Part shown: piece after piece, positions 8,593 to 19,121 of the stretch
Numbering within the stretch: the first letter of the stretch is position 1
Layout of the letters: each line of letters begins with the position of its first letter
From: Luteipulveratus mongoliensis
Lineage (GTDB): Bacteria > Actinomycetota > Actinomycetes > Actinomycetales > Dermatophilaceae
NCBI RefSeq assembly: GCF_001190945.1
Contig: NZ_CP011112.1
Coordinates: 2,232,001-2,296,000, forward strand
Direction: 5' to 3'
DNA length: 64,000 nucleotides
Notes under the pieces: generated by a model
Database searches by the model: none
Told to the model about the DNA's origin: nothing
Seen by the model: only the letters and a program-made list of their open reading frames with translations
Position numbers and translations under genes: made by a program

Positions 8593-9318
8593 ATGGAGAT
8601 CACTGTCACGGGACGGCACGCCACGATTGCGGACAGGTTCCGCCGCCACATCGAGGACAAGCTGTCGAAGATCCCTCAGCTCGACCCGAGGGTCACCCGA
8701 TGTGAAGTCGTTCTGTCGCATGAGTCGAACCCGCGCCAGGCGAAGGCCTCCGAACGGATCGAGATCACCTGCTACGCCAGACGTACGGTGATCAGGGGTG
8801 AGGCTTCGGCCGACGACGAGTTCGCTGCGCTGGACCTGGCCATGAACCGGATCCTGGAGCGCCTGCGCCGCCAGCACGACAAGCGTCGCGTGCACCGTGG
8901 ACGGCACCAACCCAAGTCCGTCGCACAGGCCACTGCTGACCTCCCCACCCACGCTCTCGGCAGCGCCGAGGAGGGCGAGGCGTCGCAGGCGGCACTGCCG
9001 GAGCACATCGCCAAGGTCGGCGGCGACGAGGACTGCCCGGTCCAGCTGCGCGAAAAGGTGCACAACACCGAGCCGATGACCGTTGACGTGGCCCTGAGCC
9101 AGATGGAGCTGGTCGGCCACGACTTCTACCTCTACGAGGACGCTGAGACCGGCAAGGCCAGCGTCGTCTATCGTCGGCGTGGCTGGTCCTACGGTGTGAT
9201 CCACCTCGAGGTCGAGCGCGCCGCTGGCACCACTTCCGACGAGGTATCCGTGCGACGCCCACAGAACGGTCCGGATACGGTCCCGGGCCGAGCAGCAGCC
9301 AAGGCTGAGTCCGCCTGA
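8593..9318 (+). CDS. hpf: Long-form ribosome hibernation promoting factor
   Basis: Long HPF binds the 30S subunit in stationary phase and dimerises ribosomes into inactive 100S particles. The N-terminal S30AE domain (residues 1-105, starting MEITVTGRHATIADRFRRH) is followed by a variable linker and the C-terminal dimerisation domain (about 175-230, with REKVHNTEPMTVDVALSQME, and HDFYLYEDAETG). 241 residues is typical of the long form. The start is fixed by CAGGAGG seven bases upstream. It corresponds to Rv3241c. Unlike M. tuberculosis, secA is not the next gene: about 4.9 kb of other genes intervene. Confidence 0.96.
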   Translation: MEITVTGRHATIADRFRRHIEDKLSKIPQLDPRVTRCEVVLSHESNPRQAKASERIEITCYARRTVIRGEASADDEFAALDLAMNRILERLRRQHDKRRVHRGRHQPKSVAQATADLPTHALGSAEEGEASQAALPEHIAKVGGDEDCPVQLREKVHNTEPMTVDVALSQMELVGHDFYLYEDAETGKASVVYRRRGWSYGVIHLEVERAAGTTSDEVSVRRPQNGPDTVPGRAAAKAESA

Positions 9319-9324
9319 GCCACG

Positions 9325-9362
9325 CCTTCCACCGGGGCGGGCTCACCTGCTCCGGTGGAAGG
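9325..9362 (+). promoter_or_regulatory. Hairpin overlapping the ribosome-binding site of the next gene
   Basis: Arms ccttccaccgg (9325-9335) and ccggtggaagg (9352-9362) are perfectly complementary with a 16-nt loop. The 3' arm contains the first part of the Shine-Dalgarno run GGAAGGAGG (9357-9365) that precedes GTG 9374. The element could terminate hpf transcription, restrict translation of the response regulator, or both. Confidence 0.55.
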
Positions 9363-9373
9363 AGGCGCCCAAC

Positions 9374-10069
9374 GTGACCCAAGACATCCGCGTCGTGGTG
9401 ATCGACGACTACGGCATCTACCGGCGCGGCATCGGCACCGTCCTGGAACTCGAGCCGGACATCACCGTGGTCGGTGAGGCGGAGAGCGCCGAGGATGCGC
9501 TGCCCCTCGTCCGTGACCTCAAGCCGGACGTGATCCTGCTGGATATCTATCTGCCCGGCGAGAGCGGTATCGCGGTCTGCCAACGACTCAAGACCCTCTC
9601 GCCCAGCTCTCAGATCCTGATGCTGACGGCCTCGGACGTCGACGCCGACCTGGTGGCAGCCATCAAGGCCGGCGCCACCGGTTACCTGCTCAAGGACGTC
9701 GGCCCCGACGAGCTGGCCGACGGCATCCGGGCCGTACGCAGTGGGCAGGCCTTGCTGTCGCCGTCTTTGGCGTCCGTCCTGCTCGGTGAGTTCGCCCAGC
9801 TCGTCCGCAACGAGCCTGCACCGTCAGCGGCCGTTCCCACGCCCATGCCGTCGCTGACCGAGCGCGAGCGCGAGGTTCTCGCCCTGGTCGCTCGCGGGTG
9901 GAGCAACCGCACGGTTGCCGACGAGCTCTACATCTCCGAGAACACCGTCAAGAACCACATGCGCAGCATTCTCGACAAGCTCCAACTGGGGTCACGGATG
10001 GAGGCCGCGATGTACGCCGTCCGCAACAAGCTCGTCGATGACCCGGCGGACGGAGCCGACGCCGGATGA
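9374..10069 (+). CDS. NarL/FixJ-family response regulator (orphan)
   Basis: The 231-residue protein has a receiver domain (acidic pair DD at 11-12, phospho-acceptor Asp57 in LLDIYLPG, Lys in LLKDVGPDELADG) and a LuxR-type helix-turn-helix (residues about 160-220, LTEREREVLALVARG and ISENTVKNHMRSIL). It is a DNA-binding regulator that would need a partner kinase, but no kinase gene adjoins it. The GTG start follows GGAAGGAGG, which is partly inside a stable hairpin. It is the first of the genes inserted between hpf and secA relative to M. tuberculosis. The stop lies 22 bases from the stop of the convergent GNAT gene. Confidence 0.92.
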   Translation: MTQDIRVVVIDDYGIYRRGIGTVLELEPDITVVGEAESAEDALPLVRDLKPDVILLDIYLPGESGIAVCQRLKTLSPSSQILMLTASDVDADLVAAIKAGATGYLLKDVGPDELADGIRAVRSGQALLSPSLASVLLGEFAQLVRNEPAPSAAVPTPMPSLTEREREVLALVARGWSNRTVADELYISENTVKNHMRSILDKLQLGSRMEAAMYAVRNKLVDDPADGADAG

Positions 10070-10091
10070 CCAGAACGACGCGGAGACTGGG

Positions 10092-12404
10092 TCAGGATTG
10101 ATCCGCCCACTCGGTCGCGAGAAGGTCGAACCGGCGCAGGTCGACGTAGGAGCCGTCGCCGAGAGGCTCGGCCAGCCGGTCTGTCCCGACCTGGGTGAAG
10201 CCGAACCGCCGCGGCACCCGCGCCGAGACCTCGTTGCCCGCGGCGACGTTGAGGCTGAGTCGTCGTAGGCCAAGACCACCGGCGTCGACAGGGGTCAGCG
10301 CGTGCATGATCGCGAGACGGGTCGCCTCGGTCGCCACTCCCTTGCCACGGGCGTCCGGCGAGACCCAGTAGCCGATCTCGGCCACCGTGGGGTCGAGGCC
10401 GCTCATGCCCATCAGCGCCAGGGAGCCGAGGGCCTCATCAGTGTCCGGGTCGGCGATGCACCAGCACAGGGTCCGACCTGACCGCGCGCCCTCGTTGATG
10501 TTCTTGATGTACGCCCGTGCCGACGCCAGGGTGTACGGATCTGGCAGGTCCGCCAGCCAGTGCCGGGTCACCGGATCGGTGCAGGCAGCCACGATCCGCT
10601 CGCTGTCGCCGTCGCGCCACGGGCGCAGTCCTAGACCTTCGCCGTCGAGAACAGGAACCGTGATGCCGGCGCGCTCAGGCGGATCGGCGTCGTCGTGCTC
10701 TGCGCGCCAGTCGTCCACGAGCAGCTCGAAGTACGCCCCGTCGGACAGCGACCCGTCGGCACGGGCGTAGGACTGATGGTCCTCGCCCCAACGGTGAAAA
10801 CCGTTGCCCTCCAACAACTTCTGCGAGGCGACGTTTTCCAGATCGGTGTCGGCGTGCACGCGATGTAGACCGAGGCCGTCCAGCTCGACCGGCGTGAAGG
10901 CATGCTCGAGAACGGGCGGGATGGCCTCCTGGAGATAGCCGTTGCCGCGCGCGTCGGCGTACAGCCAGTAGCCCAGCTCGCCGTCGCCGGGCGTGCCGGC
11001 GCTGAGCCCGAACAGCAGGATGCAACCCAGTGGCTCGCCAGTCTTCCGGTCGGCGATGCACCAGCTCAGGTCGCCGAGATCCTGCAGCCGGCCACGGCGC
11101 TCGAGCCAGGGGTCGTACGTCGATGCGCTCGGCTGAGCGCCGGCCGGCATGAACCGCAGCGAGTCGCGGTCCAGGTCCTGGTCGCCGCGGGGCCGGTCCT
11201 GCGGCGTCCATGGGCGGAGGCGGAGCCGCTCGGTGTCCAGCACCGGGATGACGCCGGGTTCGATGGTCTGAGCGACCCGGTCGTCGGTGTCGAGCAGCTC
11301 GAACGAGATGGCCCCGGTCGGCGGGCGGTCGTCGTGCGCGATCGCGGCTCGCTCGGTGCAGACCTGGCGGAAGCCGGCACGGCGGAGGGCTCGTTGGGAG
11401 GCGCGGTTGCCCTCGTCCGTGCCTGCCCACAGCCGGTGCAGCCCCAGGCCGCTGTGCCCGGCGTCATCAGTGCGCGGTGCGAAGGCGTGCTCGATGACCA
11501 GGTCGAGCGCATCCTGGATCGCGCCGCGACCGCGGCCGTGGGGGTGCAGCCAGTAGCCGACGACCCCCGTGCCCCTGGTGAACGGGATGTGCAGCTGTGC
11601 GAGCTGGATGCCTCCGAGCGATTCGTCGGTCTGTGCGTCGGCGATGCACCAGTAGACGCCTTGGCCGTCCGCCATCCGGTTGAGGCGGATCTGCCGCCAC
11701 TCCTCGAAACCGTCCGGAGTGGGCTGCTTGCCGCCGTTGTAGAGCTCGGACGCCTTGTCCGGGTGACTTGGAGGTACGTCTTCCGCTCGCCATGGGCGGA
11801 TCCGAATGTGTTCGGACTCAAGGACCTCGGGCTCCCACCATGGGTGGCGAGGCGTGCGCGGCTCGCCCTTGTGGAGCTGGCCGAGCCACATGTCGTCCAC
11901 ATGGCCGGACGGGATCGCGTGCATGCCACGCCAGAGCCCCTCGACCGCGAAGCCGTTGGCCCACGCGACGCGTCGTGACGCCAGGTTGCCGACCGCAGCC
12001 CGCCAGCCCATCGTCTCGACGCCGTCGTGCTCGAAGGCCCAGCCGAGCACGAGGCGCAGCGCGTGCGACATGACCCCAGCTCCGCGGGAGTCCACGTGGA
12101 GGCCGTAGCCGACCTCAGCCGTACCGCCGCCCTTGAGTCGGTAGTTGATGGTCCCGGCGTACCGACCGCCGACCTCGACCGCCCAGAAGCGGGCGTCGCC
12201 GTCCTCCCAGGCGCCACGAATGATCTCGAGGAAGGCGAGGGCATGCGAGTCGTCGTACGGCAGCGGCACGCTCGTCCAACGCTGGAAACGGGCGTCGTTG
12301 ATCTGCTCCACGATCCTGCTGACGTCGTCCACGTGATGGGCGCGCAGCTGGACCACGTCATCGGCGAGGACGGGTACGACGCCGGGGAAGGTCGCGGGGG
12401 CCAT
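10092..12404 (-). CDS. Four-domain tandem GNAT acetyltransferase
   Basis: The 770-residue protein is four RimJ/RimL-like GNAT domains in a row, about 12-178, 193-372, 386-565 and 583-768. Each carries the acetyl-CoA pyrophosphate-loop motif: SRGAGVMSHAL near 106, GRGRGAIQDAL near 290, ARGNGYLQEAI near 485 and ARGKGVATEA near 685. Domains 2-4 also share a WCIAD...LG strand and a GLGLHRL/GLGLRRL...N strand, evidence of internal duplication. GNAT domains transfer acetyl groups to amines; the target is unknown. ATG 12404 is preferred to the upstream start at 12461 because the extra 19 residues are non-homologous. It is divergent from the sigma-factor gene, sharing the 112-base gap. Confidence 0.88.
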   Translation of the reverse strand: MAPATFPGVVPVLADDVVQLRAHHVDDVSRIVEQINDARFQRWTSVPLPYDDSHALAFLEIIRGAWEDGDARFWAVEVGGRYAGTINYRLKGGGTAEVGYGLHVDSRGAGVMSHALRLVLGWAFEHDGVETMGWRAAVGNLASRRVAWANGFAVEGLWRGMHAIPSGHVDDMWLGQLHKGEPRTPRHPWWEPEVLESEHIRIRPWRAEDVPPSHPDKASELYNGGKQPTPDGFEEWRQIRLNRMADGQGVYWCIADAQTDESLGGIQLAQLHIPFTRGTGVVGYWLHPHGRGRGAIQDALDLVIEHAFAPRTDDAGHSGLGLHRLWAGTDEGNRASQRALRRAGFRQVCTERAAIAHDDRPPTGAISFELLDTDDRVAQTIEPGVIPVLDTERLRLRPWTPQDRPRGDQDLDRDSLRFMPAGAQPSASTYDPWLERRGRLQDLGDLSWCIADRKTGEPLGCILLFGLSAGTPGDGELGYWLYADARGNGYLQEAIPPVLEHAFTPVELDGLGLHRVHADTDLENVASQKLLEGNGFHRWGEDHQSYARADGSLSDGAYFELLVDDWRAEHDDADPPERAGITVPVLDGEGLGLRPWRDGDSERIVAACTDPVTRHWLADLPDPYTLASARAYIKNINEGARSGRTLCWCIADPDTDEALGSLALMGMSGLDPTVAEIGYWVSPDARGKGVATEATRLAIMHALTPVDAGGLGLRRLSLNVAAGNEVSARVPRRFGFTQVGTDRLAEPLGDGSYVDLRRFDLLATEWADQS

Positions 12405-12516
12405 GTGCACACCCAAGCAATCAGGTCCCGTCCGCTCAAGCGAGTTGCGCCGCTGGCTCAACCAATCTCGCTCGTGCTGCGTCGGGAGGTCATGATCATG
12501 GGATGGGGGAGGTGCG

Positions 12517-13014
12517 ATGCGACCTGCTGATGAGGACTCGTTCGTCGCGTTCGTGGAGGCGTCGTCGCCGCGGCTGCTGCGCTTGGCCTGGCTGACCTGT
12601 GGGGACCCGCACCTGGCTCAGGAGCTGCTCCAGGAGACGTACGAACGCGTTTACGTGAAGTGGGGCAAGGCCAGTGTCGCCAACCCGACGGCGTACACCC
12701 GGCGCGTCCTGATGAACCTCACCACCGACCGATGGCGTCGACGCCGCAAGGAGACGCTGTCGATCGACGGCACCCTCCCCGAGGTCGCCGGTGCCGATGA
12801 GCACGGTCGAGCCGAGGACCGCGACCTGCTCATGCGGCTGCTGCGCGCCCTCCCACCGCGTGAGCGACAGATCGTTGTCCTGCGCCACTACGACGACCTC
12901 TCCGAGCGTGAGGTCGCCGACGCCCTGGGTATCAGCCTGGGCACCGTGAAGAGCTCGACCTCGCGCGGCCTTGCCACGATGCGCGCCGCGCTGACCCAGA
13001 TGCAGGAGGCCTGA
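12517..13014 (+). CDS. SigE-family (ECF-like) RNA polymerase sigma factor
   Basis: The 165-residue protein has sigma region 2 (residues about 8-75, LLRLAWLTCGDPHLAQELLQ, then AYTRRVLMNLTTDRWRRR) and region 4 (about 105-160, LPPRERQIVVLRHYDDLSEREV and LGISLGTVKSSTSRGLA), the layout of the actinobacterial SigE/TIGR02983 group. It would direct RNA polymerase to a small stress- or signal-specific regulon. The ATG follows GGGGAGG. The next gene, starting three bases after the stop, encodes a single-pass membrane protein and is the obvious candidate for its regulator. The promoter it recognises is not evident here. Confidence 0.93.
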   Translation: MRPADEDSFVAFVEASSPRLLRLAWLTCGDPHLAQELLQETYERVYVKWGKASVANPTAYTRRVLMNLTTDRWRRRRKETLSIDGTLPEVAGADEHGRAEDRDLLMRLLRALPPRERQIVVLRHYDDLSEREVADALGISLGTVKSSTSRGLATMRAALTQMQEA

Positions 13015-13016
13015 CC

Positions 13017-14051
13017 ATGCCGTTCACACCTGACGACACCGACCTGGCCACGCTGGTCCGCGAGGCGCCCGCCCCTGACATGGCGATCGACCTCGACCGC
13101 ATCCGGTCCGGTGGGCAGCGCCGCCAGCGCCGTCGCCGGGTGTCGTACCTCGGGTCCGGTATCTGTGTCGCTGTAGTCCTCCTGGTCGCGGCAGGCCTCG
13201 CGCTGAACGTCGACCGAGCCAAGGAAGTCCGTCCGGCGGCCCCCAGCGTGGTGACGACTGTTGACGGTTGGCGCGCCGCGGTTCGTCTGATCCCTCAGCC
13301 GAGCGACCCCGAGCCGCCGCTCATCCAGGTCAGATCGATCAGAGGCATCCTCAGTGTTCGCTCGCTATCAGCGGAGCAGGGGACGCCAGTCGTGTGGACG
13401 GCGGAACGACGACCCTCCTCGGAGGACGTCGTCTTCCGTGACGGCACGCGAACCTTGGTTGCGAGCGTGTACCCGAAGGGTTCCCAGGAGCCTCGACTCA
13501 TTGCACCCGACCGAGGCAATGCCACGTGGGCATCCCAGGTTCTCGCGGTTCCAGGGGCCGTGCTCTCCATACGTTCCACGGCGTCATCAGTAGCTGCGGC
13601 CGGGGTCGGCACAGCCTGGACCTTCCGGCGTGACAGTGGGCTCGTAGCCATGCCAGGCGGTCGAGCTGCACGTGAGGCATCGGCACGCGGCGTAGGTGTG
13701 TGGGGCAGCGAGTCCGCTGCGGCCTGGGGGGTGGACTGGGAAGGTCAGCACCTGTCCGCATCGAACGAGCCGGAGGTCGCGCTCCGTGGCGTGGCGGCAG
13801 GTGCCGACGAGCGCTCGTGGCGCCTGATCGTTGCGGCCCGGGTCCTCGCGGACCAGACGAACCCGAGCCTGAGCGCGCCTCCCGGCGCGACACCGGTGGG
13901 TCCTGGCACGGTCTCAGGACCTATCGACAGCGCAGGCACTCGAGTCGTTGTCCGGACCTTCACGGTCATGGAGAAGGCGGCACTGGTTGCACCGGTCAGG
14001 CTGGAGTTCGCGCAGGACGGTCGGCCAGGAGCGTTCGCGACGTTGCGCTGA
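13017..14051 (+). CDS. Single-pass membrane protein, putative anti-sigma partner
   Basis: The 344-residue product has a short acidic cytoplasmic N terminus (residues 1-30), a basic stop (QRRQRRRR, 36-43), one membrane helix at about 46-66 (GICVAVVLLVAAGLALNV) and a large extracytoplasmic domain with no recognised fold. That topology and the two-base gap to the sigma gene are what is usual for membrane anti-sigma factors; no zinc-type HxxxCxxC motif is seen, so the assignment rests on context. Similar two-gene units are common in actinobacteria. Codon use matches the surroundings. It could alternatively be an output gene of the sigma factor. Confidence 0.65.
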   Translation: MPFTPDDTDLATLVREAPAPDMAIDLDRIRSGGQRRQRRRRVSYLGSGICVAVVLLVAAGLALNVDRAKEVRPAAPSVVTTVDGWRAAVRLIPQPSDPEPPLIQVRSIRGILSVRSLSAEQGTPVVWTAERRPSSEDVVFRDGTRTLVASVYPKGSQEPRLIAPDRGNATWASQVLAVPGAVLSIRSTASSVAAAGVGTAWTFRRDSGLVAMPGGRAAREASARGVGVWGSESAAAWGVDWEGQHLSASNEPEVALRGVAAGADERSWRLIVAARVLADQTNPSLSAPPGATPVGPGTVSGPIDSAGTRVVVRTFTVMEKAALVAPVRLEFAQDGRPGAFATLR

Positions 14052-14089
14052 TTCGAGCGCATCCTGCGGACCGGGAACCATGGTCTGGC

Positions 14090-14117
14090 GTGACACGCTG
14101 GAACGAACGACTACCCT
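14090..14117 (+). promoter_or_regulatory. Candidate secA promoter
   Basis: GTGACA (14090-14095) and TACCCT (14112-14117) are separated by 16 bases. Transcription from here would leave a leader of about 105 nt before the secA GTG. The longer secA frame starting at 14120 would begin almost at the transcription start and lacks family similarity. Confidence 0.45.
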
Positions 14118-14230
14118 AGATGGGTCTGTCCTGTGTGCAGCGTCACCATGGCGTGTGCACAGGCAGTCCATCGGTAGTCATGGCGTACGCCGACCGCGTC
14201 GCCACCGAGAACGTTGACCAGGAGTCCTGC

Positions 14231-16999
<2,769 letters not shown>

Positions 17000-17011
17000 C
17001 CCGACGCGACG

Positions 17012-17042
17012 AAGGCCGGCACCCGTCAGGGTTGCCGGCCTT
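17012..17042 (+). terminator. secA terminator
   Basis: Arms aaggccggca (17012-17021) and tgccggcctt (17033-17042) form a perfect 10-bp stem with an 11-nt loop, ending in TTT. It lies 12 bases after the secA stop and 27 bases before the stop of the convergent Rv3235-family gene. Confidence 0.85.
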
Positions 17043-17068
17043 TGTCGTACCCGCTTCGTCGGACGCGG

Positions 17069-17626
17069 TCAGCCGATGACCAGCTCGGTCATCAGCCAGC
17101 GACCGTCCACGCCGTTGAGTCGCAGCGCGACCGCCCGCAGCCGGCCGTCCAGCAGCACCAGCGCGGACGCCTCGACCACTCCGTCAGAGGGTTCGGTCAC
17201 GCGCACCCGACGTACCTGAGGGCGGTCGACCGGCCGGCGCCCTCGCCGCTGAGCAACCTTGTGCCGCCTCGCAACTCGCTCATGTACATCAATCGTCATC
17301 CAGCGCGTGAGCTGCTGCGGAGTCCGTACGCCGACGCTGCACTCCAGCGCCGCCAGCAGCACCTGATGGGCCCAGGCGAGCGGGTCGGGCAAATCGGTAC
17401 GGGAGGTGGCCTGCGGTCCGAACTCGGGATCCTCACCGCGGCCACGGAAGTCGACCGCGAGGCTGCCCTGGACGTACGCCGGGATCGCCTCGGGACGTCG
17501 TACGCCGCGGCGCGCGTCGGCGTACAGGTCTCGCACCGTCTCCTCGTCCAGGGCCGGTGGCTCGAGCGTAGGCGCCGGGCGGAGGGTGACGGGTCGCGGG
17601 CAGGTGCGCAGGGCGGCAGCACTCAT
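17069..17626 (-). CDS. Rv3235-family protein
   Basis: The 185-residue protein matches the Rv3235 family of actinobacteria: an N-terminal low-complexity part, a helix with VRDLYADARRGVRRPEAIPAY, the core LTRWMTIDVHERVARR, and C-terminal strands with VRVTEPSDGVVEASA and ALRLNGVDGRW. Function is unknown; the C-terminal half looks like a small NTF2-like fold (inference). Its ATG overlaps the stop of the LysM gene (ATGA), so the two are translated as a unit. Linkage to secA and to cell-wall genes is conserved in the group. The start is set by that overlap; a longer frame to 17725 has no supporting similarity. Confidence 0.8.
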   Translation of the reverse strand: MSAAALRTCPRPVTLRPAPTLEPPALDEETVRDLYADARRGVRRPEAIPAYVQGSLAVDFRGRGEDPEFGPQATSRTDLPDPLAWAHQVLLAALECSVGVRTPQQLTRWMTIDVHERVARRHKVAQRRGRRPVDRPQVRRVRVTEPSDGVVEASALVLLDGRLRAVALRLNGVDGRWLMTELVIG

Positions 17627-18450
17627 CGGACGGCTCCTTCGGGGATCCGCAGGGTCAGGCCGATCTGCAGGAGGTTGGGGTCGTCGCCGATCTCGGCGCG
17701 GTTGGCGTCGTACCACCGCGGCCAATCCTGCGCGATGCGAGCCGGGTCCGCGTCGCTGCCGAGATGGCGCTCGACCAGCGACCAGAGGTCGTCGCCACGA
17801 TGGACGACCACGGTGTCGGAGTCACTGTCCGAGGGACAACCAGCGAGCAGATGTACGTGCTCGGCGCCACGGGCGCGGACCGGCGTCGGCCGATCCGGCG
17901 TCCAGCCGGGGACGGGCGCTTGGGGAGCGCATCCGGGTGGCTGCGTCATGTCGGTCTTGCCGAAGGACGGGACGGGCGCGGGCGCAGGCGGCTCGCCGAG
18001 GCCGAAGGACGGGACCGGTGCTGAGGCGACGACAACGGAGGCGGCGGGCGCGTCCGGCGCGGGCTGAGCGTGCGCCGCTCCGGATCCCAACGCGGTGACC
18101 GCCAGCAGCAGACCGGACACCCGCAGCGCGAGATCGGGAGCCAGTCGCCAGGCGAGCGGATCGGAGTACGCCGGTCGCCTGGGGCGGAGCAGGTCGTGGG
18201 CGCAGGCGGAGAGCAGCACGACACACCACAGCAGCGCGAGCACCAGGACGAGGAGCGCGAGCACGGTGACCGCATCGCTGGTCTGCACCGTGGGGCGGGT
18301 CGCCAGGCCGCGCAGAAGGGCCTGCAGCGCGCGAGCTGCCGCAAGGGCGAGCACGAGCAGGCCGCCGGCGCCGAGCAGACCGAGAAGGCCCGCTCGCCAC
18401 CGGTGCGATGTCGAAGGGTCACCCGTGAGATGGCCAGGTGAAGTGCTCAT
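17623..18450 (-). CDS. Membrane protein with C-terminal LysM domain
   Basis: The 275-residue protein has membrane segments at about residues 19-43 (LLGLLGAGGLLVLALAA), 58-85 (AVTVLALLVLVLALLWCVVLL) and 107-125, a Pro/Ala-rich linker in which APVPSFG occurs twice (about 143-167), and a C-terminal LysM domain (about 212-270, VVVHRGDDLWSLVERHLG and IGLTLRIP). LysM binds peptidoglycan, so the C terminus should lie in the cell wall. A GGGGGA ribosome-binding site precedes the ATG. Its upstream region carries three phased TGACGTT repeats and a plausible promoter. It forms an operon with the Rv3235-family gene. Confidence 0.82.
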   Translation of the reverse strand: MSTSPGHLTGDPSTSHRWRAGLLGLLGAGGLLVLALAAARALQALLRGLATRPTVQTSDAVTVLALLVLVLALLWCVVLLSACAHDLLRPRRPAYSDPLAWRLAPDLALRVSGLLLAVTALGSGAAHAQPAPDAPAASVVVASAPVPSFGLGEPPAPAPVPSFGKTDMTQPPGCAPQAPVPGWTPDRPTPVRARGAEHVHLLAGCPSDSDSDTVVVHRGDDLWSLVERHLGSDADPARIAQDWPRWYDANRAEIGDDPNLLQIGLTLRIPEGAVR

Positions 18451-18484
18451 CGATCCCCCAGTGCAGTCAGATGGTGTTTCCTGA

Positions 18485-18527
18485 TGACGTTGATTGCACA
18501 GTAATGACGTTTAGTGACGTTTGTCTA
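18485..18527 (-). promoter_or_regulatory. Promoter with phased TGACGTT direct repeats
   Basis: TGACGTT occurs at 18485-18491, 18505-18511 and 18515-18521, offsets of 20 and 10 bases, so all three lie on one face of the helix. On the minus strand TAGACA (18522-18527) and TACTGT (18498-18503) are 18 bases apart and form a reasonable promoter for the LysM operon, with one repeat between and one inside the core. Phased direct repeats are the usual target of OmpR-type regulators; MtrA is a candidate by inference. Confidence 0.5.
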
Positions 18528-18563
18528 CCGTTGCCGTCACCTCTGTCGTGCTGACCGTCCGCA

Positions 18564-18569
18564 TAGGAT
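18564..18569 (+). promoter_or_regulatory. Leaderless -10 box of the 18576 gene
   Basis: TAGGAT is followed by six bases and GTG 18576, with no Shine-Dalgarno sequence in between. Confidence 0.5.
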
Positions 18570-18575
18570 CCGGCT

Positions 18576-19118
18576 GTGCGCTGGCAGGACCTGTTCGCCG
18601 ATCTCGAGGGACAGCTGCGTCATGCCGAGCAGCGGGACCGCATCGCAGAGGTCGCTGACCGCACCCGACGAGAGCGCGCCACGGTGGCGTGGACGGACCG
18701 CGCGGCCGTCTCGGTCGGCTCGTCGATCACGGTCGTCACCGCAGCGGGACCAGTCGTCGGCGTGCTGGAGGACCTCGGCGAGGACTGGCTGCTGCTGGAG
18801 GAGACCGGTCGGCGTACGGCGCTGGTCCCGACCGCATCTGTCCTGAGCCTCGTCGGCTTGGCGCAGCAGTCGGACGGGCACCGTGGTTTCGGTCGACGTT
18901 TCGGCCTGAGCGTCGCGCTGCGCGCGGTGAGTCGGGACCGGGCGCCGGTGGTGGTGCACGACGTCGCTGGGAGCGCGACGAGCGGCACGATCGACCGGGT
19001 GGGCGCGGACTACTTCGACCTGGCCGAGCACCCGGCCGATGTCGTACGCCGGCCCGGCTCGATCACCGGTGAGCGCACCGTGACCTTCGCAGCCCTGGCC
19101 GTGCTGCGACGGGCCTGA
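18576..19118 (+). CDS. Conserved hypothetical with two small beta-barrel-like repeats
   Basis: The 180-residue cytoplasmic protein has a helical N terminus (LFADLEGQLRHAEQRDRIAE) followed by two similar strand-rich units, about residues 48-75 (GSSITVVTAAGPVVGVLEDL) and 128-150 (VHDVAGSATSGTIDRVGADY), each reading as strand, G, strand, G, strand, D, hydrophobic strand, reminiscent of SH3/Sm-like barrels. I do not recognise the family; homologues next to HTH genes occur in actinobacteria. GTG 18576 lies six bases after TAGGAT, suggesting a leaderless mRNA. It converges on the HTH gene with three bases between stops. Confidence 0.7.
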   Translation: MRWQDLFADLEGQLRHAEQRDRIAEVADRTRRERATVAWTDRAAVSVGSSITVVTAAGPVVGVLEDLGEDWLLLEETGRRTALVPTASVLSLVGLAQQSDGHRGFGRRFGLSVALRAVSRDRAPVVVHDVAGSATSGTIDRVGADYFDLAEHPADVVRRPGSITGERTVTFAALAVLRRA

Positions 19119-19121
19119 TCC

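Noticed and set aside
11230-11260. tRNA T-loop-like GGGTTCGATGG
   Set aside because: It lies within the coding sequence of the four-domain GNAT gene and no cloverleaf surrounds it.
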